Shown here one piece after another: positions 19,748-27,549 of a DNA stretch of 27,788 nucleotides (positions are counted from its first letter, which is position 1; each line of letters starts with the position of its first letter). This stretch comes from JAAYDF01 sp964511155. GTDB lineage: Bacteria; Planctomycetota; Phycisphaerae; UBA1845; PWPN01. The position numbers were made by a program, and so were the translations under genes. The stretch covers positions 1-27,788 of the forward strand of contig CAZEEJ010000062.1 of assembly GCA_964511155.1 (NCBI GenBank), given 5' to 3'. Below the pieces are notes generated by a model. It worked only from the letters and a program-made list of their open reading frames with translations, ran no database searches and was not told the DNA's origin.

Positions 19748-20182
19748 ATGAGCAGAGTGGTTTGCCTCGGCGTGGCGGTGAGTCTGATGGTTCTGGCGAC
19801 GGGTTGCGGTGAACCCGCCCGGTGCGACAAGGCGGCGGAGCGTTCCCCGCAGGCCTGCGGGGATGCGGGCTGGGTGCTGCGGCACGTGGTCCTGTTCGCC
19901 TTCAAGCCGGAGGCGACCGCCGAGCAGGTGCGCTCCGTCGAGACCGCGTTCTGTGCCCTGCCGAGCAAGATCGATGCGATCCACGACTTCGAGTGGGGCA
20001 CGAACGTGAGCATTGAAAACAAGGCCGATGGCTTCACGCACTGTTTCGTGGTGAGCTTCCGCAACGAAGCCGGCCGGGCCGAGTATCTGCCCCACCCCGC
20101 CCACGGCGAGTTCGTGGCCGTGCTCCGGCCGCATATCGACAAGGTGCTGGTCGTCGATTACTGGACGCGCGAGGGTAAGTGA
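19748..20182 (+). CDS. Dabb (stress-responsive alpha/beta-barrel) domain lipoprotein
   Basis: A 144-residue protein beginning with a lipoprotein-type signal (MSRVVCLGVAVSLMVLATGC, candidate lipidated Cys20). After a short linker, residues about 44-142 form a Dabb domain: LRHVVLFAFKPEATAEQVRS, IHDFEWGTNVS, HCFVVSFRNEAGRAEYLPHP and VLVVDYW. Dabb proteins are small dimeric barrels; the role of exported members is not established. AGGAGA at 19735-19740 sets the ATG at 19748. Its 3' end overlaps the convergent glycosyltransferase gene by 25 bases. It lies behind nadE but the large inverted repeat between them argues against a simple operon. Confidence 0.85.
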   Translation: MSRVVCLGVAVSLMVLATGCGEPARCDKAAERSPQACGDAGWVLRHVVLFAFKPEATAEQVRSVETAFCALPSKIDAIHDFEWGTNVSIENKADGFTHCFVVSFRNEAGRAEYLPHPAHGEFVAVLRPHIDKVLVVDYWTREGK

Positions 20183-21261
20183 CGGGCAACGACCTGTTCG
20201 AGGACCTCGGCGAGTTGCCGCATGTTCTGCTGCTGATCACCGCCCTCGCGAACGCGGTTGAGGTTGGCCTCGAACGCCCGGCGGCGCAGCTCGGCGTCGT
20301 CCATGGCCCGTTCGAGCATCTCGGCCAGGCTGTCCGGTCGCCCAGGCTCGAACAGCAAGCCCGTACGCCCATGCTCGATCCAAGGTTCGTTGGCCGGAAT
20401 CCGCGAGACCACCGGCAGCAGACCGGTGGCCATGGCTTCGAGCAGGGCGGAGCTGGTCCCGTCGCTGTGGGTCGCGGAGATGTAGACATCCGCCTCGCGC
20501 AGCATGGCGGGCACCTGAGCGTGCGGCACTTCACCGGGGAAACTCACTTGATCGGCCAGCCCGAGCTCCCGGACCCGAGCCTGGTGCGTTTGCAGCAGCG
20601 AACCCTCGCTGGCAATGACACAACGGAATGATCGGCCGGCGGTTTTGAGTCGGCCCAGGGCCTCGACCACGGTCATGTTGTCATAGACCGGTTCGTGCTT
20701 GCGCGGGCAGATGAACCGTGTGGCCTGGGGGCGGGGCATGTCCGGGGCAGGATGGAACAGGGAGGTGTCAATGCCCACGGGAATCTGGACCAGCTTGGAC
20801 TCCGGCACCCCCAGGCGTCGGAGATGGTCCGTGATCTCGGCGGAGACGCTGTGGACCATCACGCAGCGGCGGCAGACGAAGCGTACCAGTCGCTCGCGAA
20901 GCCGGCGTCGCCACCCGACCCGGCCGATTTGCTCGAGTACGTCACCCCCGCGGCCGGAAGTCACCGTCGGGCCGCCCCAGGCAAGGACCGCGGCCAAGCC
21001 GTTGGAGACAACAAAAGGGGCGTAAACCACGTCGGGCCGAAAACGCTTGATGAGCTTCCGCAGCCGGGGAACGCGGGTCAGGTAAAGGTGCTTGTTGGCA
21101 TACTTGTCCCACGGCTCGACACCGATGAACGCCATGTCCACGCCGTCGATGGGCTGTGCGCTAAAGCTCACCACCAGGACCTGGTCGCCGCGTGACTGGA
21201 AGAAGCGCGCGTAGTGCGGCGTCCAGGGGTTGACGGTGTGAGAGAGCAGCAGAAGTCGCAT
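20158..21261 (-). CDS. GT4-like glycosyltransferase
   Basis: A 367-residue GT-B-fold enzyme. The N-terminal Rossmann half begins MRLLLLSHTVNPWTPHYARF and includes PDVVYAPFVVSNGLAA and the glycine-rich TSGRGGD; the C-terminal half has VQIPVGIDTSLFHP (158-171), FPGEVPHAQVPAMLREADVYI (241-261) and DGTSSALLEAMATGLLPVVS (267-286), where Asp267 replaces the first Glu of the EX7E motif. Such enzymes transfer a sugar from a nucleotide donor to glycans or lipids at the cytoplasmic face of the membrane. The start at 21261 is chosen because the first strand begins there; upstream in-frame ATGs (21285, 21420) lack ribosome sites. Donor and acceptor cannot be told. Confidence 0.9.
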   Translation of the reverse strand: MRLLLLSHTVNPWTPHYARFFQSRGDQVLVVSFSAQPIDGVDMAFIGVEPWDKYANKHLYLTRVPRLRKLIKRFRPDVVYAPFVVSNGLAAVLAWGGPTVTSGRGGDVLEQIGRVGWRRRLRERLVRFVCRRCVMVHSVSAEITDHLRRLGVPESKLVQIPVGIDTSLFHPAPDMPRPQATRFICPRKHEPVYDNMTVVEALGRLKTAGRSFRCVIASEGSLLQTHQARVRELGLADQVSFPGEVPHAQVPAMLREADVYISATHSDGTSSALLEAMATGLLPVVSRIPANEPWIEHGRTGLLFEPGRPDSLAEMLERAMDDAELRRRAFEANLNRVREGGDQQQNMRQLAEVLEQVVARHLPSRVQ

Positions 21262-21377
21262 GACCGGCAGCGCCCGGTCCGCCATGGCCTGGCGTGCGCA
21301 TCGGCGCGGACCATCACCTGCGCCGCCGGAGTATAAGCGATGAGCGCAAGGGCGGGCAACATCGCTCAGCTCTTCCG

Positions 21378-21459
21378 GGACCGAGCGAACTTGTTCGTGG
21401 AGTCCGAAGTCCATCAACAAGTTGACTCCGTCCTCACATCAACAAGTTGACTTGGTCCC
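21378..21459. repeat. cluster of three palindromic repeat units
   Basis: The first unit (core CGAACTTGTTCG, 21386-21397) is an exact inverted copy of 26 bases in the membrane protein gene (3118-3143). Two further units have the core TCAACAAGTTGA (21414-21425 and 21439-21450, period 25), and are followed by variants of GGTCC. Both stem strands change together (CGAAC/GTTCG versus TCAAC/GTTGA), so the palindrome is kept. The cluster lies in the divergent gap between the glycosyltransferase and phosphatase genes. Confidence 0.8.
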
Positions 21460-21467
21460 GCTATAAT
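21439..21467 (+). promoter_or_regulatory. promoter of the phosphatase gene, overlapping a palindromic unit
   Basis: A perfect TATAAT (21462-21467) lies 17 bases after TCAACA (21439-21444, 4/6 match). The -35 box is the left half of the palindrome TCAACAAGTTGA. The -10 box overlaps the first possible ATG (21466), so translation must begin downstream at 21490. Confidence 0.5.
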
Positions 21468-21489
21468 GTCCGCGAGGAGGCTTCGTTTG

Positions 21490-22401
21490 ATGGCTGCCGT
21501 ACCGGACACCGCCGCGGTTCCCGCACCGTCACCGATCGGCCATGAGCTGCAGTGCATGGAGATCATCGGCGGCAACCAGTCTCTGCGCAGCGCGGTGTCG
21601 GCCCCCGGGCTGGACGTGTGGATTGACAGTCGCCCCTCCGCGGGCAGCGTCGGCGGTGATATCTATTACTTCTCGATGTGCGGCTCGGGCCGGGTGACGC
21701 GACTCGCCGTCGCTGACGTGAGCGGGCATGGTCCCGGGATGGATCACATCGCCAAATGGCTTCGCCGGCTGATGCGCAAGCACATCAACCTGCTCGACCA
21801 GACGCGCTTCGCCCAGGCGGTCAACCGCGAGTTCACCCGCTACTCGGCAGCCGACTGCTTCGCCACCGGGCTGCTGGCCACCTACTTCGCCCCGACTGAA
21901 CATCTGATCACCTGCAATGCCGGCCACCCACGGCCGATCTGGTTCAGTCGGCGGCTTGGGGAATGGCAGCCGGTTGACCCGGGGATCCCCGACCCCGGCC
22001 CATCCATCCGCCAGGTCAGGGGCACCTATCGGTTGCATCGCGTCGCCAATCTGCCGTTGGGCATCATCGAGCCGACCGATTACCACCAATTCGCGATCAA
22101 GCTGGGCCATGGTGATATTGTGGTGATCTACACCGATGGACTGATCGAGGCCAAATCTCCCGAGGACGACATGCCGGGCGAGGCGGGGCTGCTTGATATG
22201 TTGCGGGAGCTGGGGCCCCTGCCGACGAACGAACTGGGACCCCGACTCGTCGAGCGCATCGACGCATGGCGCGGGCAGACCCCGCCCGACGACGACCAGA
22301 CGATCATCATTCTGCATCACAACACCACCACGGCGCCGCCGATGACCTTCGGGCGGGCGCTGCGTTCGCTCTCGCGGATGGTCGGGCTGCGCCGGGTGTG
22401 A
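21490..22401 (+). CDS. SpoIIE/RsbU-type PP2C serine phosphatase
   Basis: A 303-residue single-domain phosphatase. The metal-binding aspartates are visible: GGDIYY (Asp57), ADVSGHGPGM (Asp76), YTDGLIEAKS (Asp216) and DDDQTIII (Asp268/269); CNAGHPRPIW at about 142-151 is also typical. RsbU/SpoIIE enzymes dephosphorylate anti-sigma-factor antagonists in partner-switching control of alternative sigma factors. No sensor domain precedes the catalytic part beyond about 45 residues, and no anti-sigma or antagonist gene is adjacent. GAGGAGG (21474-21480) sets the ATG at 21490; the in-frame ATG at 21466 lies inside the -10 box. Confidence 0.9.
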   Translation: MAAVPDTAAVPAPSPIGHELQCMEIIGGNQSLRSAVSAPGLDVWIDSRPSAGSVGGDIYYFSMCGSGRVTRLAVADVSGHGPGMDHIAKWLRRLMRKHINLLDQTRFAQAVNREFTRYSAADCFATGLLATYFAPTEHLITCNAGHPRPIWFSRRLGEWQPVDPGIPDPGPSIRQVRGTYRLHRVANLPLGIIEPTDYHQFAIKLGHGDIVVIYTDGLIEAKSPEDDMPGEAGLLDMLRELGPLPTNELGPRLVERIDAWRGQTPPDDDQTIIILHHNTTTAPPMTFGRALRSLSRMVGLRRV

Positions 22402-22428
22402 CTGCGGCGAAAGCTTGCGGGTTCGCGT

Positions 22429-22445
22429 CGCGAAGAGGCAAGCCG
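22429..22445 (+). repeat. dispersed 17-bp repeat, copy C
   Basis: CGCGAAGAGGCAAGCCG, identical to 8472-8488, lies 27 bases after the phosphatase stop codon in the 142-base gap before the CsgG-like gene. Confidence 0.6.
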
Positions 22446-22543
22446 AGAGCGAGCCTTTGCTCGTAGACTCGCGTTCTTGACCTGCAGGGCAGGCAGAGCC
22501 TACCCTCAAGGTGTCGTTGTCCGACGCCGCCAGGGGAAGTGAG

Positions 22544-24010
22544 ATGCGGGGTTATGAAAACGGAATCGTGGTCTGGATGGCTGCGGCGGTGGCCGTGGTC
22601 GGCGCCAGTTGCACCGCCAAGGAGACACACCGGGTCACCATCGCGTATGCGGTGGCTCCGGACCGCCCTCTCCCCGAGGGGTTGCAGACCGTCGCGGTGA
22701 TCGACTCCGGAGTCATTACGCAAGGCACGCAGGAGGCGGACCGGGAACAGAAGTGGTCCGGCATCGCGGCGGACATGATCGAGGCCATGCTGCAGCAGGG
22801 TGGCTACTACGGCTCGCCGCTGCAGGTAGCCAAGCGGCGGGAAACGCAGAAGGTTTTGCAGGAGCAGGATCTTCGGCTGGCGGGGCTGGTCGAAGGTGAG
22901 TCGGCAGCCCGGGCCGGCCGACTGCTCGACGTGCAGGGACTCATCACCAGCCGCATGACCATCACACTGGACGTGCAGCGCGGCACCAAGTCGACCATCG
23001 ACTGGATGAGCATGTTGGGCGAGTTCATCGGGCCGTCCCGCGAACGCGGCCGGCCGCAGCCCGCGCCGCAACTTGCGCCACAGCCGGCTCGCGTCTACCG
23101 AGCCCCCCGCTACACACGCGACTCACGCGAAGCCTACGCCCGCGATCCTCGGTTCCGACCTTCCGGCCCACGCTCCCCGGCCGGCCAGCCGCGGTACCAC
23201 GTTCCGGGTCATCCGCAACCCGCGCCCCCACGCCGGGCAGCAGCCCCCCCTCACGCACCTCCGTCGGGCGGACGAGCCCAGTTCACCCTCCGCACGCGCG
23301 AGGTCGAGGAAATCAGTCGGCACCTGACGGTGATGTGCTCGTTCAGCCTGATTGACGCGGTCACCGGGCAGGCCATCCTGCAGTACTCTCCGCCGCCCTA
23401 CCGCAAAACAGACAAGGCCTCGCCCGACTTTCTGTTCGGCGGCCTGATCGACGAGGCGGACCTTGATCCGGTGGATCACTTCATCGGCGAACTGGTGGAA
23501 CGGGCGACGCAGGAGTTTGCGTCCATGCTCGTACCCGTCCGCGTGGAAGTGTCCTACGAACTGGTCGGGCGGCAGACAGCCAGCGAGGCCGGCATCCGAG
23601 CCCTGCGGGCGGATGACTACGAGGGAGCGATGCGCTCCTTTCAGGACGAGCTGGCCAAGCGGCCGGACAGCGACGAAGTGGTTTTTGCGATGGGAGTGAC
23701 TTGCGAGTTGATGGGCAATGCTGAGCAGGCGTTGGCCTACTACCGGCAGGCACTCGGGATGAGGAAGGTGGACAAGGACCGGTTGCCGATCTACGAGGCG
23801 GCACGGAATAGACTGGTGGCCCACGTCGGCCGGATGCTGCGCCCGCAATCCGCGGCCGTCTGGCAGGATGATTCCGCGCGCGAGCCTCAGCAACAACCTT
23901 CCGCCGCACCGCAAGATCAGGTCGTACCGGACGAACTCCCGCAGGAGCAACCTGGACCACAGTCCGAGAACCCGCCCCCCCGATGGTTTCTGCCGCCGAA
24001 GAATGAATAA
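22544..24010 (+). CDS. CsgG-like and TPR-containing envelope lipoprotein
   Basis: A 488-residue protein with a hydrophobic N-terminus and a candidate lipobox Cys at 23 (VGASC, an imperfect match). Residues about 47-142 resemble the CsgG fold: QTVAVIDSGV, then AADMIEAMLQQGGYY, KRRETQKVLQEQDLRLAGLVE and AARAGRLLDVQGLITSRMTI. A disordered Pro/Arg-rich insert spans about 163-245. The domain resumes at 248-340 (HLTVMCSFSLIDAVTGQAILQY), followed by a TPR-like region (about 346-405, ALRADDYEGAMRSFQDELAKRP and NAEQALAYYRQAL) and a Gln/Pro-rich tail. CsgG-family proteins form outer-membrane export pores or peptidoglycan-linked assemblies; here pore formation is not shown. AGGGGAAG precedes the ATG at 22544. 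Confidence 0.78.
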   Translation: MRGYENGIVVWMAAAVAVVGASCTAKETHRVTIAYAVAPDRPLPEGLQTVAVIDSGVITQGTQEADREQKWSGIAADMIEAMLQQGGYYGSPLQVAKRRETQKVLQEQDLRLAGLVEGESAARAGRLLDVQGLITSRMTITLDVQRGTKSTIDWMSMLGEFIGPSRERGRPQPAPQLAPQPARVYRAPRYTRDSREAYARDPRFRPSGPRSPAGQPRYHVPGHPQPAPPRRAAAPPHAPPSGGRAQFTLRTREVEEISRHLTVMCSFSLIDAVTGQAILQYSPPPYRKTDKASPDFLFGGLIDEADLDPVDHFIGELVERATQEFASMLVPVRVEVSYELVGRQTASEAGIRALRADDYEGAMRSFQDELAKRPDSDEVVFAMGVTCELMGNAEQALAYYRQALGMRKVDKDRLPIYEAARNRLVAHVGRMLRPQSAAVWQDDSAREPQQQPSAAPQDQVVPDELPQEQPGPQSENPPPRWFLPPKNE

Positions 24011-24115
24011 CAGACAGATCCCGTCCATGGTCGGCGGGGCCGACGTGCAATCCTGACAAGCTCTTCTCGCAACGCAGGCTGAATAGCTCGTCGATGGCTA
24101 CATCCTCGCCACGGT

Positions 24116-24571
24116 TCACCACTCAATGGGCAACCAACTGAGATACTTGCCCAACGCGCTCCCACACGCTGGAAAATCAAACCGGAGGTTCTGCACATCG
24201 CGATGCACGATTTCGTTCCGGAAGGTTCCGATGCCGTGGGCGGTCTCCAGGGTTTGGGGGTCCATGCTCCGGCGCCTGGCCACGCTGTTCATCAACTGCC
24301 TGAGGCCTGGCTCACTGGCTCGCCTCGCCCCATTCAGCCAGTAGTCCCGCAATACCGCCTCATAGGTCGCGACCAGACGCACAATATAGGTCAGTTCGGC
24401 ATTCGTCCTGCACCGGTGTCTATTGTCGAGCACCAGGCTTCGACCACCGGGCAATAGGGCTCTTGAGAGGCGATGGTCCCAATCCCGTACGACCACGGAC
24501 AGGGCAAAACGCGCGGCCTCCAGTTCATCGCGCGCCCGGGCGAGCCGGTCGTAAGCTGCGGAGCGAAGCAT
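24116..24571 (-). CDS. HEPN-domain protein, putative RNase or toxin-like
   Basis: A 151-residue, mostly helical protein. FRNEIVHRD near residues 118-126 contains the HEPN signature R-x4-H (RNEIVH), the catalytic motif of HEPN ribonucleases in toxin-antitoxin, abortive infection and related defence modules. The preceding helices (AELTYIVRLVATYEAVLRDYW and LRQLMNSVARRR) fit the HEPN fold. The ATG lacks a Shine-Dalgarno but follows the stop codon of an upstream reading frame by one base (TAAcATG), pointing to translational coupling with a former partner gene. That partner is now only a fragment. Whether the protein is expressed or functional is unknown. Confidence 0.7.
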   Translation of the reverse strand: MLRSAAYDRLARARDELEAARFALSVVVRDWDHRLSRALLPGGRSLVLDNRHRCRTNAELTYIVRLVATYEAVLRDYWLNGARRASEPGLRQLMNSVARRRSMDPQTLETAHGIGTFRNEIVHRDVQNLRFDFPACGSALGKYLSWLPIEW

Positions 24572-24572
24572 G

Positions 24573-24720
24573 TTAGCTGATCAGATCTTGGGCGAGTTGG
24601 ATGAACGTCTCAGCCTCCCACGGCTGCCGAAGCGGGACGTTGGAGTCCGTCACTTTGTCCGGCGAGCTTCGTGAAGGCAAAACGAACAACGCTGCCGCAT
24701 CGGAGTGCGTGCCCGAATCG
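24573..24720 (-). pseudogene. 3' remnant of a gene formerly coupled to the HEPN gene
   Basis: A reading frame ending in LRQPWEAETFIQLAQDLIS and TAA at 24575-24573 stops one base before the HEPN start. It reads like a genuine protein C-terminus (also SDAAALFVLPSRSSPDKVTDSN), but has no start codon, and upstream it runs into hairpin repeat DNA and meets a stop near 24780. The spacing says the lost gene was the upstream member of a two-gene module. Its identity cannot be told from about 45 residues. Confidence 0.5.
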
Positions 24721-24737
24721 GTGGGGTCGGCGTGTCC

Positions 24738-24790
24738 CCCTTCGCTCCGTAGGAGCGAAGGGCTGTAATCCCTTGGCCCCTATCGGGGCC
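24738..24790. repeat. double hairpin repeat element
   Basis: CCCTTCGCTCC, loop GTA, GGAGCGAAGGG (24738-24762) is a perfect 11-bp stem. It is followed by GGCCCC, loop TATC, GGGGCC (24775-24790). This has the look of a REP-type element. It lies directly upstream of the broken partner gene. The rest of the gap to 24926 shows nothing recognisable. Confidence 0.75.
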
Positions 24791-24926
24791 GGAAGAGCGA
24801 CCATCCCGCCCGCCTACGTCGTCACGGACCCGCCGCATCGATGTGGGAAGGAAGGAGCCGGGGTACTGGCGCGGCCATGCGGAATCTCGACGGCCCCGGG
24901 CCATACCGTTGTCGGCGTGCGCTCTG

Positions 24927-26105
24927 TCAATCGTACGCGCCGAACTCCTGGAGGGCTTCCCACATGGCCATGTAGTTGGCGGGGGGCACGTCGCCCTGGA
25001 CGTTGTGCACGGGGTTGAAGACGAAGCCGCCGCCGGGGGCGAGGTCTGCGATGCGGCGGCGCACCTCCTCGCGTACCTGCTGCGGGGTGCCGTGCGGAAG
25101 CACGTGCTGGGTATCGACGCCCCCGCCCCAGAAGGTGATCTGCTTGCCGAACAGCCGTTTGAGCTCCGCGGTGTCCATGCCCTCGGCGCTGACCTGCACC
25201 GGATTGAGGATCTCGACGCCCTCGTCGATCAACTGCGGGATCAGCCCCTTCACCGCGCCACAGGTGTGATAGAAGATGTACACGCGTGCCTGCGCCTTGG
25301 TGCGGATGAAATCGAACAGCCGCCGGTGCCGCGGAGCGATGAAGCGGCGATACATCTCCATGGAGATCATCGGGCCGCGCTGTGTGGCCAGGTCGTCGGC
25401 CTCGGAGACGATCAGCACGTTGGGACCGACCGTCTCCAAGGCTTTGCCCCAATACCGCATCTTGAGTTCGGTGATGATGTCCAGCAGGGCCTCGGCGAAA
25501 CCGGGATTGATCCCCAGATCCATGAAGAACTTCTCGAAACCGCGCACCCACAGCGCGACCTCGAAGATCCCCGCCGCATGCCGGCCGAGGATGTAGGCCT
25601 TGTGCTCCTCGAAGACAAACCGGTCGGCACGTTCCTTGAGCGTGGCGAAGCGGGCCGCGTCCTCGGGGTCCGGCCAGGCGTGTTTTTCGAGATCGGCGAT
25701 CGAATCCGCATCGGCCAGGGGATGGCGCCGCATATCAAAATACAGTCCGCCATCTGCGGGCATTCCCCAGGTGATACCCCATTCGTTGGTGAACGACAGA
25801 TACTCACCCTCGCGAGTCACCGGCCGGGCCAAGGGGGCCTTTGCCGCCGGCCCCGGGTCCACGCACCGAACGTCCACGCGCAGGCGATCCAGCACGTCCT
25901 GGTGGATCCGGGCGAGTTGCTGCACGGGATCCAGGATCTCGATCGGCAGCTCCGGCAGCCCCAGATAGGCCCGCAGATTCCGGTACGCCACCTGGTTCAT
26001 GCCCGTCAGCACCGACCCGCCCAGGTCGAACGGCACCCGGTCGGGCTCGCGATGCTCCAGGGCCGTTCGTACGCGTTCCAGACCCGTCCAGTCGGTTGTG
26101 GTCAT
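24927..26105 (-). CDS. uroporphyrinogen decarboxylase (URO-D) superfamily protein
   Basis: A 392-residue protein of the URO-D/cobamide methyltransferase superfamily. The N-terminus has RVRTALEHREPDRVPFDLGG, the usual start of this branch. YHTCGAV at 279-285 carries the His-x-Cys pair used to bind zinc in corrinoid-linked methyltransferases such as MtaA, and FWGGGVDTQHVLPHGTPQQV (325-344) is a family block. True HemE lacks this combination, so a methyltransferase-like or uncharacterised role is more likely than haem synthesis. GGGGAG precedes the ATG at 26105 by seven bases. It follows the transporter gene by 37 bases on the same strand, suggesting one operon. Substrate unknown. Confidence 0.85.
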   Translation of the reverse strand: MTTTDWTGLERVRTALEHREPDRVPFDLGGSVLTGMNQVAYRNLRAYLGLPELPIEILDPVQQLARIHQDVLDRLRVDVRCVDPGPAAKAPLARPVTREGEYLSFTNEWGITWGMPADGGLYFDMRRHPLADADSIADLEKHAWPDPEDAARFATLKERADRFVFEEHKAYILGRHAAGIFEVALWVRGFEKFFMDLGINPGFAEALLDIITELKMRYWGKALETVGPNVLIVSEADDLATQRGPMISMEMYRRFIAPRHRRLFDFIRTKAQARVYIFYHTCGAVKGLIPQLIDEGVEILNPVQVSAEGMDTAELKRLFGKQITFWGGGVDTQHVLPHGTPQQVREEVRRRIADLAPGGGFVFNPVHNVQGDVPPANYMAMWEALQEFGAYD

Positions 26106-26142
26106 GGTTGGTCTCCCCGCATCGGTGCCGCAAGCGGCACCG

Positions 26143-27531
26143 CTAAACAAGGCACCGCCAAACAGGCTCGCGCAGCCACCCGCGCTCGATCTCTTCGAGA
26201 CTCTTGCCCTTGGTCTCGGGCACGCAGACGCCCACGAACACGAACGCCACCAGGCACATGGCCGCGTACACGAAGAACACGGTACCCTCCAGCCGCTCGA
26301 GCATCACCGGGAAGAACTGCGAGACGGCATAGCAGGCGATCCACAGGCAAACGGTGGCGATGGACATGGCCCGTCCGCGGATGCGCGTGGGGAAGATCTC
26401 GGACATCACCACCCAGACGACCGGGCCCATGGCCACCGCGAACGAGGCGACGTAGACCAAGACCCAGACCAGCACCCATCGTCCCTCGAACCGACCCAAC
26501 AGGTAGGTGATCCCCAACGCACTGAGTGAAAGCCCCATGCCCGCGGAGGCGATCAGCAGCAACGGCTTGCGCCCGAGCAGGTCCACCACCCAGATGGCCA
26601 CCAGGGTAAACAACAGATTGACCGCACCGACGAATACGGTGTCCGAGATGGCCTCCGTGCTGGCCAGCCCCGCGCTCTTGAAGATTTCCGGGGCATAGTA
26701 CAGGACCACGTTGATCCCGGTGACCTGCTGCAGGACCGCCAGGACGATGCCAATCATCAGCGGCACGCGCAGCGCGGGCTGCAGCAACTGTCCGATCGAC
26801 TCCCCCTCTTGGAACAACGTCGCCCGAATGTCCGCCAGCTCACGCCGCCCATGCTCGTCGCCGCCGATGCGGGTCAGGATCGATTCCGCCTCCGCCACCC
26901 GGCCCTGCTTGGTGAGCCAGCGCGGGCTCTCCGGGACGAGGAACAGCAGCATGAAGAACAGGGCGGCCGGCAGGGCCTCGGAGCCGAACATCCACCGCCA
27001 GCCGTAGGCCACGTTCCAGGCCTCGTCTCCCAGGCCGGCCACCCGGGCGTTCACAAAGTAGACCACCAACATGCCGAAGATGATCGCGAACTGGTTGACC
27101 GAAACGAGCCGGCCGCGAATACCGGCGGGCGCGACCTCGGCAATGTAGAGCGGCGAGAGCATCGAGGCCATACCCACACCGACGCCGCCGAGGATGCGGG
27201 CGATGACGAACTCGGTCAGGCTGCGCGGCACCGCGGACCACAGGGCGGACACCAGAAACAACACGGCCGCGATAAGCAGCACGCGTTTGCGCCCCAACCC
27301 ATCGCTCATCGAGCCGGCCACCGCCGCCCCGAGTATGCAGCCGATCAGCGCGCAGGAAGCCGTCCACCCGGTCATCACCGCGTCCAGCTCGAAGCGCACC
27401 TTGAGAAACCCGATGGCCCCGGAGATGACCGCGGTGTCGTAGCCGAACAGCAGCCCGCCCAGCGCCGCCACCATGGCCAGCAGCAGCACGTACCCCGGGC
27501 TACCCCGTTGTTCTCTTCCCTTGGAATCCAT
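26143..27531 (-). CDS. sugar-porter family MFS transporter
   Basis: A 462-residue, twelve-helix transporter of the sugar porter family (XylE/GalP/GLUT type), which imports sugars or polyols, usually with protons. Family signatures are all present: GLLFGYDTAVISGA in helix 1, GRKRVLLIAAVLFL after helix 2, R-x-G-R-R-like AGIRGRLVSVNQ, PESPRWLTKQGR before the central loop, QQVTGINVVLYYAPEIF in helix 7 and PETKGKSLEEIE at the end. The ATG at 27531 is chosen; a GTG at 27546 would add five residues. It lies 18 bases after the NHL gene and 37 before the URO-D gene. The exact sugar cannot be told. Confidence 0.95.
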   Translation of the reverse strand: MDSKGREQRGSPGYVLLLAMVAALGGLLFGYDTAVISGAIGFLKVRFELDAVMTGWTASCALIGCILGAAVAGSMSDGLGRKRVLLIAAVLFLVSALWSAVPRSLTEFVIARILGGVGVGMASMLSPLYIAEVAPAGIRGRLVSVNQFAIIFGMLVVYFVNARVAGLGDEAWNVAYGWRWMFGSEALPAALFFMLLFLVPESPRWLTKQGRVAEAESILTRIGGDEHGRRELADIRATLFQEGESIGQLLQPALRVPLMIGIVLAVLQQVTGINVVLYYAPEIFKSAGLASTEAISDTVFVGAVNLLFTLVAIWVVDLLGRKPLLLIASAGMGLSLSALGITYLLGRFEGRWVLVWVLVYVASFAVAMGPVVWVVMSEIFPTRIRGRAMSIATVCLWIACYAVSQFFPVMLERLEGTVFFVYAAMCLVAFVFVGVCVPETKGKSLEEIERGWLREPVWRCLV

Positions 27532-27549
27532 ACTCTTCCCTGCCACCCG

